Origin: Alphaproteobacteria bacterium casp-alpha6
Lineage (GTDB): Bacteria; Pseudomonadota; Alphaproteobacteria; Rhodobacterales; Rhodobacteraceae
Direction of reading: 5' to 3'
Assembly (NCBI GenBank): GCA_001510135.1
Contig: LFER01000008.1
Span: 1 to 36,775, forward strand
Length of the DNA stretch: 36,775 bases
Shown here: in pieces, positions 8,035-17,725 of the stretch
Layout of the letters: each line of letters opens with the position of its first letter
Position numbering within the stretch: the first letter of the stretch is position 1
The notes under the pieces: model-generated
Database searches by the model: none
The model's input: only the letters and a program-made list of their open reading frames with translations
What the model was told of the DNA's origin: nothing
Position numbers and translations under genes: made by a program

Positions 8035-8909
8035 GCCAATCCCTGACCATCCAAAGTGAAGCAGCGCATCTTGCGCAAACTGCCGGTGACCTTTTGCTGC
8101 AGGCAGAGCGGCTGACGCATGCGATGACCTTTGGGGATCACGGTCGGCGCAAGGCTGGACTTGGGGATCATTTCTGGCAATACCGGCCCTTTCAGAATGG
8201 GTTGGACAGTCCGCGGTCAATTGACCATCGCCGGTCTGCCAAGCAAGATCAGGACTTCGTGCGTCAATTGGAATGGAAAACACCACAGCTCTTGCATCTT
8301 TGGGTCGATTCTGCGGCGTCGATGCGGTTTTCGTCCAAAGGGCAAAGTCAAAAACACCATCGCGGGGCCGTGCTGGCTCTGGCATTGGCCATTGCGGCTG
8401 AAAAAGCGGGGGAGCGTGTGGGGTTGAGCGATCAAAGCCTTCCTCCTGCGCGGGGCAAGGGTCAGATTTTTCGAATGGCAGAACGATTTGCGACAGAAGC
8501 TGTTGAGGATTACGTAAAGACGACGCCAAGCGATTTTGTAAAGGGGGCGTCAGCGGTCCTGACTTCAGACTTCTTTGCGGATTTAGCGCAGACGGAGCAG
8601 GCACTATCCTGTGCGGTTGATAAAGGCGTTAGCGGCGTTTTATTACAGGTGCTTGATCCTTCGGAACAAAGCTTTCCATTTCGGGGACGGGCTATTTTCC
8701 AAAGTGTACTGGGGCGGTTGCAACATGACACCAAAGAGGCTGGTGATTTGCGCCAATCCTATCTTAACCGCCTGATATCGCGGCAAACGCGGTTAAGAGA
8801 ACTCGCGCAATTGGCTGGATGGTCATTTTACTGTGATGACGGTTCACATAGCCCCATCGCGGTGGCAAGCCGTTTGTATTTTTTACTTTCGCGGGGGCGG
8901 TCTGGATGA
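8031..8909 (+). CDS. DUF58 family protein
   Basis: A 292-residue soluble DUF58 protein, the usual partner of MoxR ATPases and distantly related to VWA domains. The conserved core GDHGRRKAGLGDHFWQYRPF lies at 35-54. The VWA-like strand LLHLWVDSAASM (87-98) carries a changed metal motif: D-S-A-A-S where DxSxS is usual, so metal binding may be altered. It starts with GTG at 8031, overlapping the MoxR stop in a GTGA junction, a sign of translational coupling. It likely works with MoxR on the membrane proteins encoded downstream. No enzyme activity is known for the family. Confidence 0.92.
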   Translation: MSQSLTIQSEAAHLAQTAGDLLLQAERLTHAMTFGDHGRRKAGLGDHFWQYRPFQNGLDSPRSIDHRRSAKQDQDFVRQLEWKTPQLLHLWVDSAASMRFSSKGQSQKHHRGAVLALALAIAAEKAGERVGLSDQSLPPARGKGQIFRMAERFATEAVEDYVKTTPSDFVKGASAVLTSDFFADLAQTEQALSCAVDKGVSGVLLQVLDPSEQSFPFRGRAIFQSVLGRLQHDTKEAGDLRQSYLNRLISRQTRLRELAQLAGWSFYCDDGSHSPIAVASRLYFLLSRGRSG

Positions 8910-11644
8910 TTGCTATTCTGTCGTCTCTAAGCTTTGGCGCGCCGTTGGTTTTGTTGGGGCTGCTGGTGATCCCTTTGATTTGGATTTTGTTACGCGCAAT
9001 TCCTCCGGCTCCTATTCGAAGGATTTTTCCGGCGGTCGTTCTTCTCTTGGGGTTGCAAGATAAAAAACAGACGAGCGATCGTACGCCTTGGTGGCTGCTG
9101 CTTTTGCGTTCTTTGGCATTGGCCGCTCTTATCATTGGCATGGCGGGGCCGGCATTGAACAGACAAAACGCCCCATCTTCCGCCTCAGATATTCTATTGG
9201 TGGTTGATGGATCTTGGGCCACGGGTCAAGGATGGTCCGGAATGCGAGAGCTGGTCGAGCAAGAAGTGGCAAATGCCGTACGGCGTGGCGTCAAGGTTGC
9301 TCTGCTAGACCTTAGCGCCCCTGCGTCGATTTCCTTTCGCCCTGCCAGTCTTTTTGAAGGAACCGCACAAGGGCTTGTCCCAAAACCATTTGGTCCGGAT
9401 TGGACTGCTGCTCAAGACGCCATTGCCAGTCTGGGTGAAGAAGGCTTTGACACGATCTGGTTTTCTGATGGTTTGGCCCATGGGAGTGCCAAACAAAGCT
9501 TGCTCTTCACTTTTAAATCAAAAGGCGCCGTTTCTGTTTATGAGACTGAAAGAAATCTGATAACAATATCTTCTGTTTCCTTGCTTGAGCAAAGCTTTGA
9601 GGTACGACTTCACCGGCTTGGTTCAGAAGGGGAAAAGCGGGTAATGTTGCAGGCTGAAGGTGTGACGCCAAATGGGCTTCCTGCGCAGATTGCTGCCCTT
9701 GAATATATTTTTAAGGATGGGACCAGCGATGGACGACTGGAAGTCGTATTGCCACCGGAATTGCGCAAACGCATCACACATTTCACCATTCAAGATCAAT
9801 CTCATGCCGGTGCGCGCTATGTGCTTGCCGATCAATTGAACCGTCCAGAAGCGGCTATTGTCACCCCGCGCGGAGAAATGGAACTCAGTGAACTTCTGAA
9901 ACCCTCCTATTATATTGAACGCGCCCTTTTTGAACGGGCAGAAATTTTGGACGGGGCGATAAGTGATATTCTTCCCGCTAATCCAGATATCATCATCATG
10001 GCAGATGTCGTTCAGGTCGAGGCGACGGAAGATGTTTTGAATTGGGTGCAAAAGGGTGGCACATTGGTGCGCTTTGCCGGTCCAAGGCTTGCAGGAGCAG
10101 CGCGAAGCAGTCTCGCTGATGACCCATTGATGCCGGTGATGATCCGTCAGGGGGGGCGCCGGCTTGACGGTGCCATGACATGGGGGGCACCTAAACGTGT
10201 TGCTCCGTTTCCTGAGGACAGTCCTTTTTTCGGACTCGCTATCCCGGATGATCTTCGCGTTTATGCCCAAATTCTTGCAGAGCCAGGACCGCAGTTGTCA
10301 GATAAGGTGATCGCAAGCCTGCAAGATGGAACGCCGCTCGTGACGCGAAGTCGCCTCGGCCTTGGTCAGGTTGTTTTGATCCATGTCACAGCCAATGCGG
10401 AATGGTCGAATTTGGCGCTATCTGGCCTTTTTCCCAGGATGCTGGAGCGCCTGTCACGCAGAGGTGCGGATCTAAGTGAGGTCACAGACCTCGCCGGTCA
10501 GACATGGACGCCGATCAGGGTGTTAGACGGATTTGGAACATTACAAAAAACCGACAGTCTTGCAGGTGTTGCAGGTGAAATTCTTCTGGAAGGACGCTTT
10601 GACACCGAAATGCCGCCCGGAGTTTATCAGTCGGGGGAGCGTATGATTTCGCGCAATTTGGCCAAAACCTCGGCTGACCTTTTGACGATGTCGTGGCCAT
10701 TCGATGTGGTATTAAAACAGATCGATATCAAAGAACGGGATCTTTCGGGGCTGCTGCTAACCCTTGCCGCCAGTCTGATGATCATCGATATTATCGCCAG
10801 CCTATGGATCAGCGGGCGGATGCGGTCGATCGTGGTGGCGGTATTTGCCTGTGCGTACGTGACGGGACTGCCTGAGGCAAACGCGGAAATGACAGATGAC
10901 GATATGGTCATTCTCACTCAAGAGATTGCCTTGGGATATATTATAACCGGTAACAAAAGGGTTGATCAGATCTCTGCTGAGGGCCTCGAAGGGCTCTCGC
11001 GCGTGTTGAGCGCCCGTACCTCGGTTGAGCCAGCCGCCCCTTTTGGCCTTGACCTTGAGGAAGATGAGCTGTCCTTTTTTCCGCTGCTGTATTGGCCCAT
11101 TACCCAAGGACAGCCGACGCCAAGTTCCGTGGCTTATGCCCAGCTCAACACCTATTTGCGCTCGGGTGGAGTTATTTTGTTTGATACCCGCGATGGGGAC
11201 CTGTCTGGCCTTCGTAGCGGAGCGAATGCGATGCTTGTAGAATTGACGCGACCTCTTGATATTCCCCGACTCGAACCTGTGGCAAAAGATCATGTCCTGA
11301 CCCGTAGTTTTTATCTTCTCAGTGAGTTTCCGGGCCGTTTCAAAGAAAGCACTTTGTGGGTGCAGGCGTCAGACGGCAGTGACACCACGACAGATGCGAT
11401 GCCATTTCGGCGTCTCAATGATGGGGTGACGCCGGTGCTGATTGGAGGGAATGATTGGGCCTCAGCCTGGGCTGTCGATGAGGCAGGGCGCGCAAAATAT
11501 CCGGTAGGTCGCGGTTTTGCAGGTGAGAGGCAACGCGAATTGGCCTTTCGCTTTGGTGTCAACTTGGTGATGCATGTTCTGACGGGTAATTATAAGTCTG
11601 ATCAGGTGCATGTGCCTGCTCTTTTGGAAAGGTTGGGTCAATGA
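8906..11644 (+). CDS. Membrane protein with BatA N-terminal, VWA-like and C-terminal DUF4159 domains
   Basis: This is a 912-residue protein. The N-terminus matches the aerotolerance-regulator BatA type: a membrane segment at about 10-32, a basic linker with the LLLGLQ region, and a second segment at 64-82. A VWA-like domain starts at LLVVDGSWA (97-105); the third metal-site residue is A where DxSxS has serine. Two further membrane segments lie near 613-655, ending in GLPEANA, which looks like a cleavage or exit site. The last 240 residues are a DUF4159 domain (SFFPLLYWPI, YLRSGGVILFDTRDGDL), a Rossmann-like periplasmic module. ATG at 8906 overlaps the DUF58 stop. In this cluster, MoxR and DUF58 are expected to act on this envelope protein. 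The biological output is unknown. Confidence 0.88.
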   Translation: MIAILSSLSFGAPLVLLGLLVIPLIWILLRAIPPAPIRRIFPAVVLLLGLQDKKQTSDRTPWWLLLLRSLALAALIIGMAGPALNRQNAPSSASDILLVVDGSWATGQGWSGMRELVEQEVANAVRRGVKVALLDLSAPASISFRPASLFEGTAQGLVPKPFGPDWTAAQDAIASLGEEGFDTIWFSDGLAHGSAKQSLLFTFKSKGAVSVYETERNLITISSVSLLEQSFEVRLHRLGSEGEKRVMLQAEGVTPNGLPAQIAALEYIFKDGTSDGRLEVVLPPELRKRITHFTIQDQSHAGARYVLADQLNRPEAAIVTPRGEMELSELLKPSYYIERALFERAEILDGAISDILPANPDIIIMADVVQVEATEDVLNWVQKGGTLVRFAGPRLAGAARSSLADDPLMPVMIRQGGRRLDGAMTWGAPKRVAPFPEDSPFFGLAIPDDLRVYAQILAEPGPQLSDKVIASLQDGTPLVTRSRLGLGQVVLIHVTANAEWSNLALSGLFPRMLERLSRRGADLSEVTDLAGQTWTPIRVLDGFGTLQKTDSLAGVAGEILLEGRFDTEMPPGVYQSGERMISRNLAKTSADLLTMSWPFDVVLKQIDIKERDLSGLLLTLAASLMIIDIIASLWISGRMRSIVVAVFACAYVTGLPEANAEMTDDDMVILTQEIALGYIITGNKRVDQISAEGLEGLSRVLSARTSVEPAAPFGLDLEEDELSFFPLLYWPITQGQPTPSSVAYAQLNTYLRSGGVILFDTRDGDLSGLRSGANAMLVELTRPLDIPRLEPVAKDHVLTRSFYLLSEFPGRFKESTLWVQASDGSDTTTDAMPFRRLNDGVTPVLIGGNDWASAWAVDEAGRAKYPVGRGFAGERQRELAFRFGVNLVMHVLTGNYKSDQVHVPALLERLGQ

Positions 11645-13719
11645 TCACCGACCTGACGTTTGATCCCCTTATCCCCCTGTCGCTCTGGATGGGCTTGGCG
11701 GCAGTGGGGGTCTGTGCGATCGGACTGTCCTTTGCCAAGGGGCTTCAGGGGTGGGCTTGGCGGTTTTTGGCATTAACAGTTTTGTTGCTGGCTTTGTTGC
11801 AGCCAAGCGTTGTGCGCGAAGAACGAAACGATCTGGAAGATATCGTGCTTGTTATAACCGATGAAACACGATCTCAGTCCATTGGGGAAAGGCCAGTACA
11901 GACTGCGGAAGCAGAGCAAAGGATAATGGCCCTTTTGAGCGCGGAGCCAAACCTCCGAATTCGTCAGGCGCGCGTTACTGATGGAGATGATAATCGCGGT
12001 ACGCGGCTGATTTCCGAAGTTGAGGCGCTTTTGGCAGAGGAACCGGCAGATCAAATTTCTGGGGTGATTTTGATCACAGATGGCGAGGTGCATGATATTG
12101 CCCCGCTTGATAGCCTTACTGCCCCGCTGCATGTCATGCTCAGCGGCGACAAGCAGGGTTATGATCGTCGCTTGATCGTCAAAAATGCACCGGCCTATGC
12201 GATAGTAGGGGAGACCATCAGTGTCACTCTGCGTGTGGATGAACTTGGACCCATACCCGATCAAACAGGAATGGTTGAACTTAGTGTGGCAGTTGATGGC
12301 GGCAGAGAACAAAGATTTCGTTTGCCCACCAACGAAGACGTTGAGGTCAACATGACCTTGCCACATGGTGGTACGAATATTTTCGAACTCCGTCTTGCCC
12401 CACTTGACGGAGAGTTGACAGAGCAGAACAACAGCGTGCTTTTATCAATCAATGCCATACGCGATCGCTTACGTGTTCTTTTGGTCAGCGGTGAACCGCA
12501 TCCGGGTACACGGACATGGCGCAACTTGTTGAAATCGGATAGTTCCGTAGATCTTGTACATTTCACGATTCTGCGGCCCCCGGGAAAACAGGATGGCGTG
12601 CCGGTAGATGAATTATCGCTGATCGCTTTTCCGACGCGGGAGCTGTTTCTGGAAAAGATAGACGATTTTGATTTGATCATTTTTGACCGCTATCAACGGC
12701 GTGGTATTCTGCCGGCCTCATATCTGGAAAATATCGCTCGCTATGTAGAGGATGGTGGCGCGGTCCTAGTTTCTGCAGGACCGGATTTTGCGACTGTGAG
12801 CTCATTATACCGCTCGCCTTTGGGGCGGGTATTGCCGGTAGAGCCGACCTCGCGCATTATTTCTAAACCTTTTGTACCTGCTCTCTCTGAAGACGGTATC
12901 CGCCATCCGGTGAGCGCGGAACTGCCTTCGCCAGAAACATGGGGGCGGTGGTTTCAACAGGTGCAAGTCACTCCAAAATCGGGACATGTGTTGATGACTG
13001 GGGCAGAGGATCAGCCGCTTTTGATCCTTGATCGTGTCGGGCAGGGCCGGATTTCACTGATTGCCTCTGACCATACATGGTTATGGGACCGCAAATTTGA
13101 AGGTGGGGGACCCCAACTTGAGCTCCTGCGCAGGCTGGCACATTGGATGATGGCAGAGCCTGAACTTGAAGAAGAGGCTCTAATTGCGGAACAAATGGAC
13201 GCGACGGTGCGCATTTTGCGCCGTACGATGGGCGATCCGCCAAATGAGGTGGTCATAAGGAGCCCGTCTGGAAAGGTAAGCCAGCACTCTTTTTCCCCGA
13301 GCCAAGAGACTGGCGGACATGAAGCAATTTTTCAAAGTGAGGAGCAGGGATTATTTCAAATGGAAGCAGGTGGCCTTCAAGGTATCTTCGCGATGGGACC
13401 CGCATCACCCAAAGAATTTGAAAACCCGCTCTCTACACCCGATATCCTTGCGCCGGTTGTCGCAGCCTCTGGGGGAGGGATGTTTTGGATTTCTGACGGA
13501 ATTCCAAGGTTGCGACAGGTAGAGTCCGGACGCAACGCCGCGGGACGCAATTGGTTTGCGATTACGCCGCGGCGGGCCTTCGACACGCTCGATATCCGGA
13601 AAATTCCGCTTGCGCCCGCTTGGCTTGTGGCCCTTTTGTCTGGGGGGTTTCTTTTGATTGGTTGGCTCTTTGAGGGTCGACGTGCAAATGTCGCAGGACC
13701 TAGAAATGATAGGCCTTGA
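11641..13719 (+). CDS. Large membrane protein with VWA-like and glutamine-amidotransferase-like folds
   Basis: The 692-residue product has two N-terminal membrane segments (about 13-31 and 38-53), then a VWA-like domain with an intact D-x-T-x-S metal motif (D74, T76, S78 in VITDETRSQS) and ILITDGEVHD near 140. A middle region (IFDRYQRRGILP, DGGAVLVSAGPDF) resembles the class I amidotransferase-like domain of related membrane proteins, without a clear catalytic cysteine. A last membrane segment, LAPAWLVALLSGGFLLIGWL, sits near the C-terminus. The ATG overlaps the preceding stop (ATGA). It closes the MoxR cluster. It is the only one of the three VWA-type proteins here with a complete-looking metal motif. 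Confidence 0.82.
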   Translation: MITDLTFDPLIPLSLWMGLAAVGVCAIGLSFAKGLQGWAWRFLALTVLLLALLQPSVVREERNDLEDIVLVITDETRSQSIGERPVQTAEAEQRIMALLSAEPNLRIRQARVTDGDDNRGTRLISEVEALLAEEPADQISGVILITDGEVHDIAPLDSLTAPLHVMLSGDKQGYDRRLIVKNAPAYAIVGETISVTLRVDELGPIPDQTGMVELSVAVDGGREQRFRLPTNEDVEVNMTLPHGGTNIFELRLAPLDGELTEQNNSVLLSINAIRDRLRVLLVSGEPHPGTRTWRNLLKSDSSVDLVHFTILRPPGKQDGVPVDELSLIAFPTRELFLEKIDDFDLIIFDRYQRRGILPASYLENIARYVEDGGAVLVSAGPDFATVSSLYRSPLGRVLPVEPTSRIISKPFVPALSEDGIRHPVSAELPSPETWGRWFQQVQVTPKSGHVLMTGAEDQPLLILDRVGQGRISLIASDHTWLWDRKFEGGGPQLELLRRLAHWMMAEPELEEEALIAEQMDATVRILRRTMGDPPNEVVIRSPSGKVSQHSFSPSQETGGHEAIFQSEEQGLFQMEAGGLQGIFAMGPASPKEFENPLSTPDILAPVVAASGGGMFWISDGIPRLRQVESGRNAAGRNWFAITPRRAFDTLDIRKIPLAPAWLVALLSGGFLLIGWLFEGRRANVAGPRNDRP

Positions 13720-13768
13720 ATGCGGCTAGTTTTTAATGAATAAGCCAAACCAATCAGGGAGTTAGATT

Positions 13769-15232
13769 ATGCAAATGCCATCACCTGACACAGCTGTTCT
13801 GATCAATAAAGAACATATTCTGGCGCGACTTCGCGCGGTTTTGCCTGCGGATTGTGTTATCGACGATGAGCGCGAAACCAAAGCGTATGAATGCGACGCG
13901 CTTTCGGCCTATCGGTGTCCGCCTCTGGCAGTTGTTTTGCCCCGCACCACTGAAGAGGTCGCAGCCGTTCTTAAAACCTGCTACGATCTTTCTGTTCCGG
14001 TTGTTCCGCGTGGCTCGGGGACGTCGCTTGCCGGAGGGGCGCTTCCAACGGAAGACAGCGTGATCCTTGGAGTGTCGCGCCTCAACGCGGTTTTGGAAAC
14101 GGATTATGACAATAGATTTATTCGTGTTCAGACAGGGCGTACGAACCTCAGTGTAAGCGGCGCTGTCGAAGAAAACGGCTTTTTCTATGCGCCGGACCCC
14201 TCAAGCCAACTGGCCTGTGCAATCGCCGGTAATATCGCAATGAATTCCGGTGGGGCGCATTGCCTTAAATATGGGGTGACTTCAAACAACCTCATGGGGG
14301 TTCGTATGGTCAGCATGGAGGGTGAGATCCTTGATATTGGGGGGGCACATCTTGATGCCGAAGGATTGGACCTCCTTGGGGTGATCTGCGGATCAGAAGG
14401 GCAGTTTGGTGTTGTGACAGAGGCCACGTTGCGTATTCTTCACAAACCCGAAGGCGCGCGTCCTGTCCTTATTGGCTTTGACAGCAACGAGGTGGCAGGC
14501 GCCTGCGTGTCTGATATCATCAAAGCGGGCGTTCTGCCGGTTGCGATAGAGTTTATGGATCGGCCCTGCATCCGCGCCACGGATGATTTTTCAGGTGCCG
14601 GTTACCCTGATTGCGAAGCTCTTTTGATCATCGAAGTCGAAGGTTCAGACGATGAAATCAAAGAACAATTGGACAAAATCACAAAAATAGCACGTACCCA
14701 TAATCCGGTTGAACTGCGCGAGGCAGGCAGCGCAGAGGAGGCCGCGCGCATCTGGCTGGGTCGCAAATCTGCCTTTGGCGCGATGGGGCAGCTGAATGAT
14801 TACATGTGTTTGGACGGCACAATTCCTGTCACCGAGCTTCCTTATGTTTTACGCCGCATTGGGGAAATGAGCAGAGAGTTCGGACTTGATGTGGGTAATG
14901 TGTTTCACGCAGGTGACGGGAATATGCATCCTCTCATCCTTTATAATGCAAATAAGCCCGGTGATCTTGAAACCTGCGAAGCGTTTGGTGCGGAAATCCT
15001 AAAGCTATGTGTTGAGGTTGGCGGGTGCCTGACCGGCGAACATGGCGTTGGCATTGAAAAGCGGGATCTGATGGATTTTCAATTCAACGCGGAAGATCTT
15101 GAGGCGCAGATGCGCATAAAGGATGTCTTTGACCCCAAATGGCTTTTGAATCCTGCAAAGGTTTTTCCACTGAAGCACACAGAAGACCGCCGCAAAAACC
15201 GGGTGCAATTTGCAGCCCATGCCGCGGAGTGA
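13769..15232 (+). CDS. glcD: Glycolate oxidase subunit GlcD (FAD-linked)
   Basis: The FAD-binding catalytic subunit of membrane-associated glycolate oxidase, which oxidises glycolate to glyoxylate and passes electrons to the respiratory chain. At 487 residues it is of normal length. The FAD-binding PRGSGTSLAGGALP lies at 80-93, DPSSQLACAIAGNIAMNSGG near 150, and the C-terminal active-site region contains HAGDGNMHP and GCLTGEHGVGIEKRD. The ATG at 13769 follows GGGAG with suitable spacing. It is 49 bp after the MoxR cluster and runs directly into glcE and glcF. Glycolate is a major algal exudate, so this operon fits a marine phytoplankton-associated heterotroph. No glcC regulator is in the window. 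Confidence 0.96.
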   Translation: MQMPSPDTAVLINKEHILARLRAVLPADCVIDDERETKAYECDALSAYRCPPLAVVLPRTTEEVAAVLKTCYDLSVPVVPRGSGTSLAGGALPTEDSVILGVSRLNAVLETDYDNRFIRVQTGRTNLSVSGAVEENGFFYAPDPSSQLACAIAGNIAMNSGGAHCLKYGVTSNNLMGVRMVSMEGEILDIGGAHLDAEGLDLLGVICGSEGQFGVVTEATLRILHKPEGARPVLIGFDSNEVAGACVSDIIKAGVLPVAIEFMDRPCIRATDDFSGAGYPDCEALLIIEVEGSDDEIKEQLDKITKIARTHNPVELREAGSAEEAARIWLGRKSAFGAMGQLNDYMCLDGTIPVTELPYVLRRIGEMSREFGLDVGNVFHAGDGNMHPLILYNANKPGDLETCEAFGAEILKLCVEVGGCLTGEHGVGIEKRDLMDFQFNAEDLEAQMRIKDVFDPKWLLNPAKVFPLKHTEDRRKNRVQFAAHAAE

Positions 15233-16340
15233 TATTGACGTGCACCCCAAAGATGAAACCGAACTTTGCGAAATTCTATCCGAAGCACAGGATCCAGTGC
15301 GAATTTCTGGTGGGGATACGCGCAGCGATTTTTCGATTGATGGCAACGGGCTGTCGACCCTTGGGCTAAGCGGTATTGTCGATTATGTTCCTGGCGCCTT
15401 GACGATGGTTGCACGGACGGGAACGCCACTTTCTGAAATTCAATCTGTATTGGCCGCGGAAGGCCAACAGCTTGCCTTTGAACCATCAGATTACAAAAGC
15501 GTGTTGAACCGTTCTGGCACCTCAACAATCGGGGGTGTGTTTGCTACAAACAGCAGCGGTGCGCGTCGTATTCAATGCGGGGCCGCACGTGATTTTCTCT
15601 TGGGGGTGCGATTTGTAGATGGGCAGGGAAAGCTCATTAAAAATGGCGGGCGGGTCATGAAAAATGTGACAGGCTACGATCTGGTAAAGCTCATGGCAGG
15701 AAGCTGGGGAACTCTTGGTGTGATGAGCGAAGTGTCTTTCAAAGTGCTCCCGGCTCCCGGAAAAACCGCCTCTCTTCTATTGGAAACACGTAATCACAAG
15801 GTTGCGGTTGCAGCCATGGCTGCGGCGCTTGGATCACCCTATGATGTTTCAGGAGCGGCCTATCTGCCAGGCTCCGGTGCCTGCATGATCCGCGTAGAGG
15901 GATTTGAAAAATCTGTGGCCCATCGTCTCAACGGGTTGCAAGGCAGGCTCAAAGAGTTTGGCAAAATTGAATTGCTGTATGATCAAGAGGCCAAATCGCG
16001 CTGGGAAGATTTGCGATGTCTTTCGCCGTTTTGCGATGTTTCTGGCGACCTTTGGCGGATCTCAGTTAAACCAAGTGATGGACCAAAGGTTTATGAAAAG
16101 GCAGCTTTTACAAAGGGCTTTTATGATTGGGCGGGCGGATTGATCTGGGGTATTGCAGAGCCGGACGTGGACCCGAGGCTGGCACTGAACGGTGTGGGCG
16201 GGCATGCAACCCGTGTGCGCGGGGCGGCGAGAGAGATCGCAAAATTCCACCCCCCAAGCAAAGCAATCGCAGCGATAAACGCAGCTATCCGCAAGCGTTT
16301 TGATCCCAAAGGGATTTTGAACAGAGGATTGATGGGGTAA
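15219..16340 (+). CDS. glcE: Glycolate oxidase subunit GlcE
   Basis: The second FAD-binding subunit of glycolate oxidase, 373 residues from the ATG at 15219, which overlaps the end of glcD by 14 bp. A TTG nine bases further up is possible but less likely. The flavin region includes RISGGDTRSDF and STIGGVFATNSSGARRIQCG, then GGRVMKNVTGYDLVKLMAGS and GTLGVMSEVSFKVLP, all typical of GlcE. The C-terminus (FHPPSKAIAAINAAIRKRFD, then PKGILNRG) closes the fold. It forms the complex with GlcD and GlcF at the inner membrane. glcF starts 2 bp after its stop. Confidence 0.95.
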   Translation: MPRSDIDVHPKDETELCEILSEAQDPVRISGGDTRSDFSIDGNGLSTLGLSGIVDYVPGALTMVARTGTPLSEIQSVLAAEGQQLAFEPSDYKSVLNRSGTSTIGGVFATNSSGARRIQCGAARDFLLGVRFVDGQGKLIKNGGRVMKNVTGYDLVKLMAGSWGTLGVMSEVSFKVLPAPGKTASLLLETRNHKVAVAAMAAALGSPYDVSGAAYLPGSGACMIRVEGFEKSVAHRLNGLQGRLKEFGKIELLYDQEAKSRWEDLRCLSPFCDVSGDLWRISVKPSDGPKVYEKAAFTKGFYDWAGGLIWGIAEPDVDPRLALNGVGGHATRVRGAAREIAKFHPPSKAIAAINAAIRKRFDPKGILNRGLMG

Positions 16341-16342
16341 AA

Positions 16343-17650
16343 ATGCAGACGTTTTTTAAAGAAGAGCAGCTTCATGTTCCCGATTTCAAACGATCCAATG
16401 AGATTTTGCGCGCTTGCGTGCACTGCGGCTTTTGTACGGCGACTTGTCCTACATATCAGGTCTTGGGTGATGAACTCGATAGTCCACGCGGTCGGATTTA
16501 TCTGATTAAAGACATGTTGGAACAAGGTCGCACCCCAGATGCGGCAACTGTAAAACATATTGACCGCTGCCTTTCCTGTCTTGCCTGCATGACGACCTGT
16601 CCCTCCGGTGTGCATTATATGCATCTGGTGGATCATGCGCGCGCCTACATCGAAGAAAATTATAAACGTCCTCTGTCAGATCGCTTTTTGCGCTTTGTTT
16701 TAGCGGCGATTTTGCCCTATCCCATGCGATTTCGTTTGGCGATGTTTGCCGCAAAGTTGAGCCGTCCGATCTTGCGCCGTTTTCCCGATGCGCGGATTCG
16801 GGCTATGGCGGATATGGTGCCTAAAACCATTCCTCCGGTCAGCCGAAATGATGATGCACAAAGTTTTGCTTCAAAAGGCGTGCGTAAAAAACGTGTGGCA
16901 CTTATGACGGGATGTGCGCAAAAGGCGCTTAATACAGATATCAATGATGCCACAATCCGGCTGTTAACGCGTTTGGGATGTGAAGTCGTTGTTGCAGAGG
17001 GGCAGGGGTGTTGTGGTGCGCTGACCCATCATATGGGTAAAACGGATCAAAGCCACAAATTTGCACAAACAAATTTGTCTGTATGGGGAAAAGAAATTCA
17101 TTCAAAAGGCTTGGATGCCATCATTATCAATACCAGCGGATGTGGCACAACAATCAAAGATTACGGGCATATGTTTCGCGACACAAATTTGGCGGAAGAT
17201 GCCAAAACTGTCTCAGCGCGGGCGATGGATATCACGGAATTTTTGATGACCCTTGATGTGCCGGAAAGTCAGACAAAATCAATCAAAGTGGCCTATCACG
17301 CCGCTTGTTCGTTGCAGCACGGGCAGCAGGTTAAAACCCATCCAAAGACGCTTCTTAAAGCGTTCGGGTTTGATGTTGTAGAGCCGCAAGATGCGCATTT
17401 GTGTTGTGGCTCTGCAGGGACATATAATCTTTTGCAACCTGAAATTTCCACCGCACTCAAAGAGCGAAAAGTCAAAACACTTATGGCGACAAAACCCGAT
17501 GTGATTGCTGCGGGCAATATCGGATGCATGATGCAAATTGGATCTGCCGCAGAGGTTCCTGTTGTCCATACCGTGGAGCTCTTGGACTGGGCGACAGGGG
17601 GACCGGTTCCCGCAGCTGTTTCGCATTGTGGTTGGAGCAAAATCCAATAA
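16343..17650 (+). CDS. glcF: Glycolate oxidase iron-sulfur subunit GlcF
   Basis: A 435-residue electron-transfer subunit. Two 4Fe-4S ferredoxin motifs are complete: C25, C28, C31 and C35 in ACVHCGFCTATCP, and C76, C79, C82 and C86 in RCLSCLACMTTCP. Two cysteine-rich CCG-type domains follow, at GQGCCGALTHHMG and HLCCGSAGTY, as in HdrB/GlpC/GlcF proteins. It hands electrons from the GlcD/GlcE flavins to the quinone pool. The ATG lies 2 bp after glcE, so the three are almost certainly cotranscribed. The length is normal. No recognisable terminator follows. Confidence 0.96.
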   Translation: MQTFFKEEQLHVPDFKRSNEILRACVHCGFCTATCPTYQVLGDELDSPRGRIYLIKDMLEQGRTPDAATVKHIDRCLSCLACMTTCPSGVHYMHLVDHARAYIEENYKRPLSDRFLRFVLAAILPYPMRFRLAMFAAKLSRPILRRFPDARIRAMADMVPKTIPPVSRNDDAQSFASKGVRKKRVALMTGCAQKALNTDINDATIRLLTRLGCEVVVAEGQGCCGALTHHMGKTDQSHKFAQTNLSVWGKEIHSKGLDAIIINTSGCGTTIKDYGHMFRDTNLAEDAKTVSARAMDITEFLMTLDVPESQTKSIKVAYHAACSLQHGQQVKTHPKTLLKAFGFDVVEPQDAHLCCGSAGTYNLLQPEISTALKERKVKTLMATKPDVIAAGNIGCMMQIGSAAEVPVVHTVELLDWATGGPVPAAVSHCGWSKIQ

Positions 17651-17671
17651 AGACTTTCTTTGGCCCTAATT

Positions 17672-17700
17672 TTGACATAGTAAATGATCAAAACAACTAT
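17672..17700 (+). promoter_or_regulatory. Possible promoter of the secreted protease gene
   Basis: A consensus TTGACA at 17672-17677 is followed after 17 bp by AACTAT (17695-17700), a weak -10 match. If used, transcription would start near 17707, downstream of the first in-frame ATG (17684) and upstream of the ATG at 17726. This supports the later start. Confidence 0.45.
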
Positions 17701-17725
17701 GTTCAAGGTTCTTTACGGGGTAAGT

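Noticed and set aside
7912..8604. 230-codon minus-strand frame
   Set aside because: Overlaps the MoxR and DUF58 genes, which are secure; composition (rich in P, R, S, Q) is non-protein-like.
9623..10270. 215-codon minus-strand frame
   Set aside because: Antisense shadow of the BatA/DUF4159 gene, no motif and no ribosome site.
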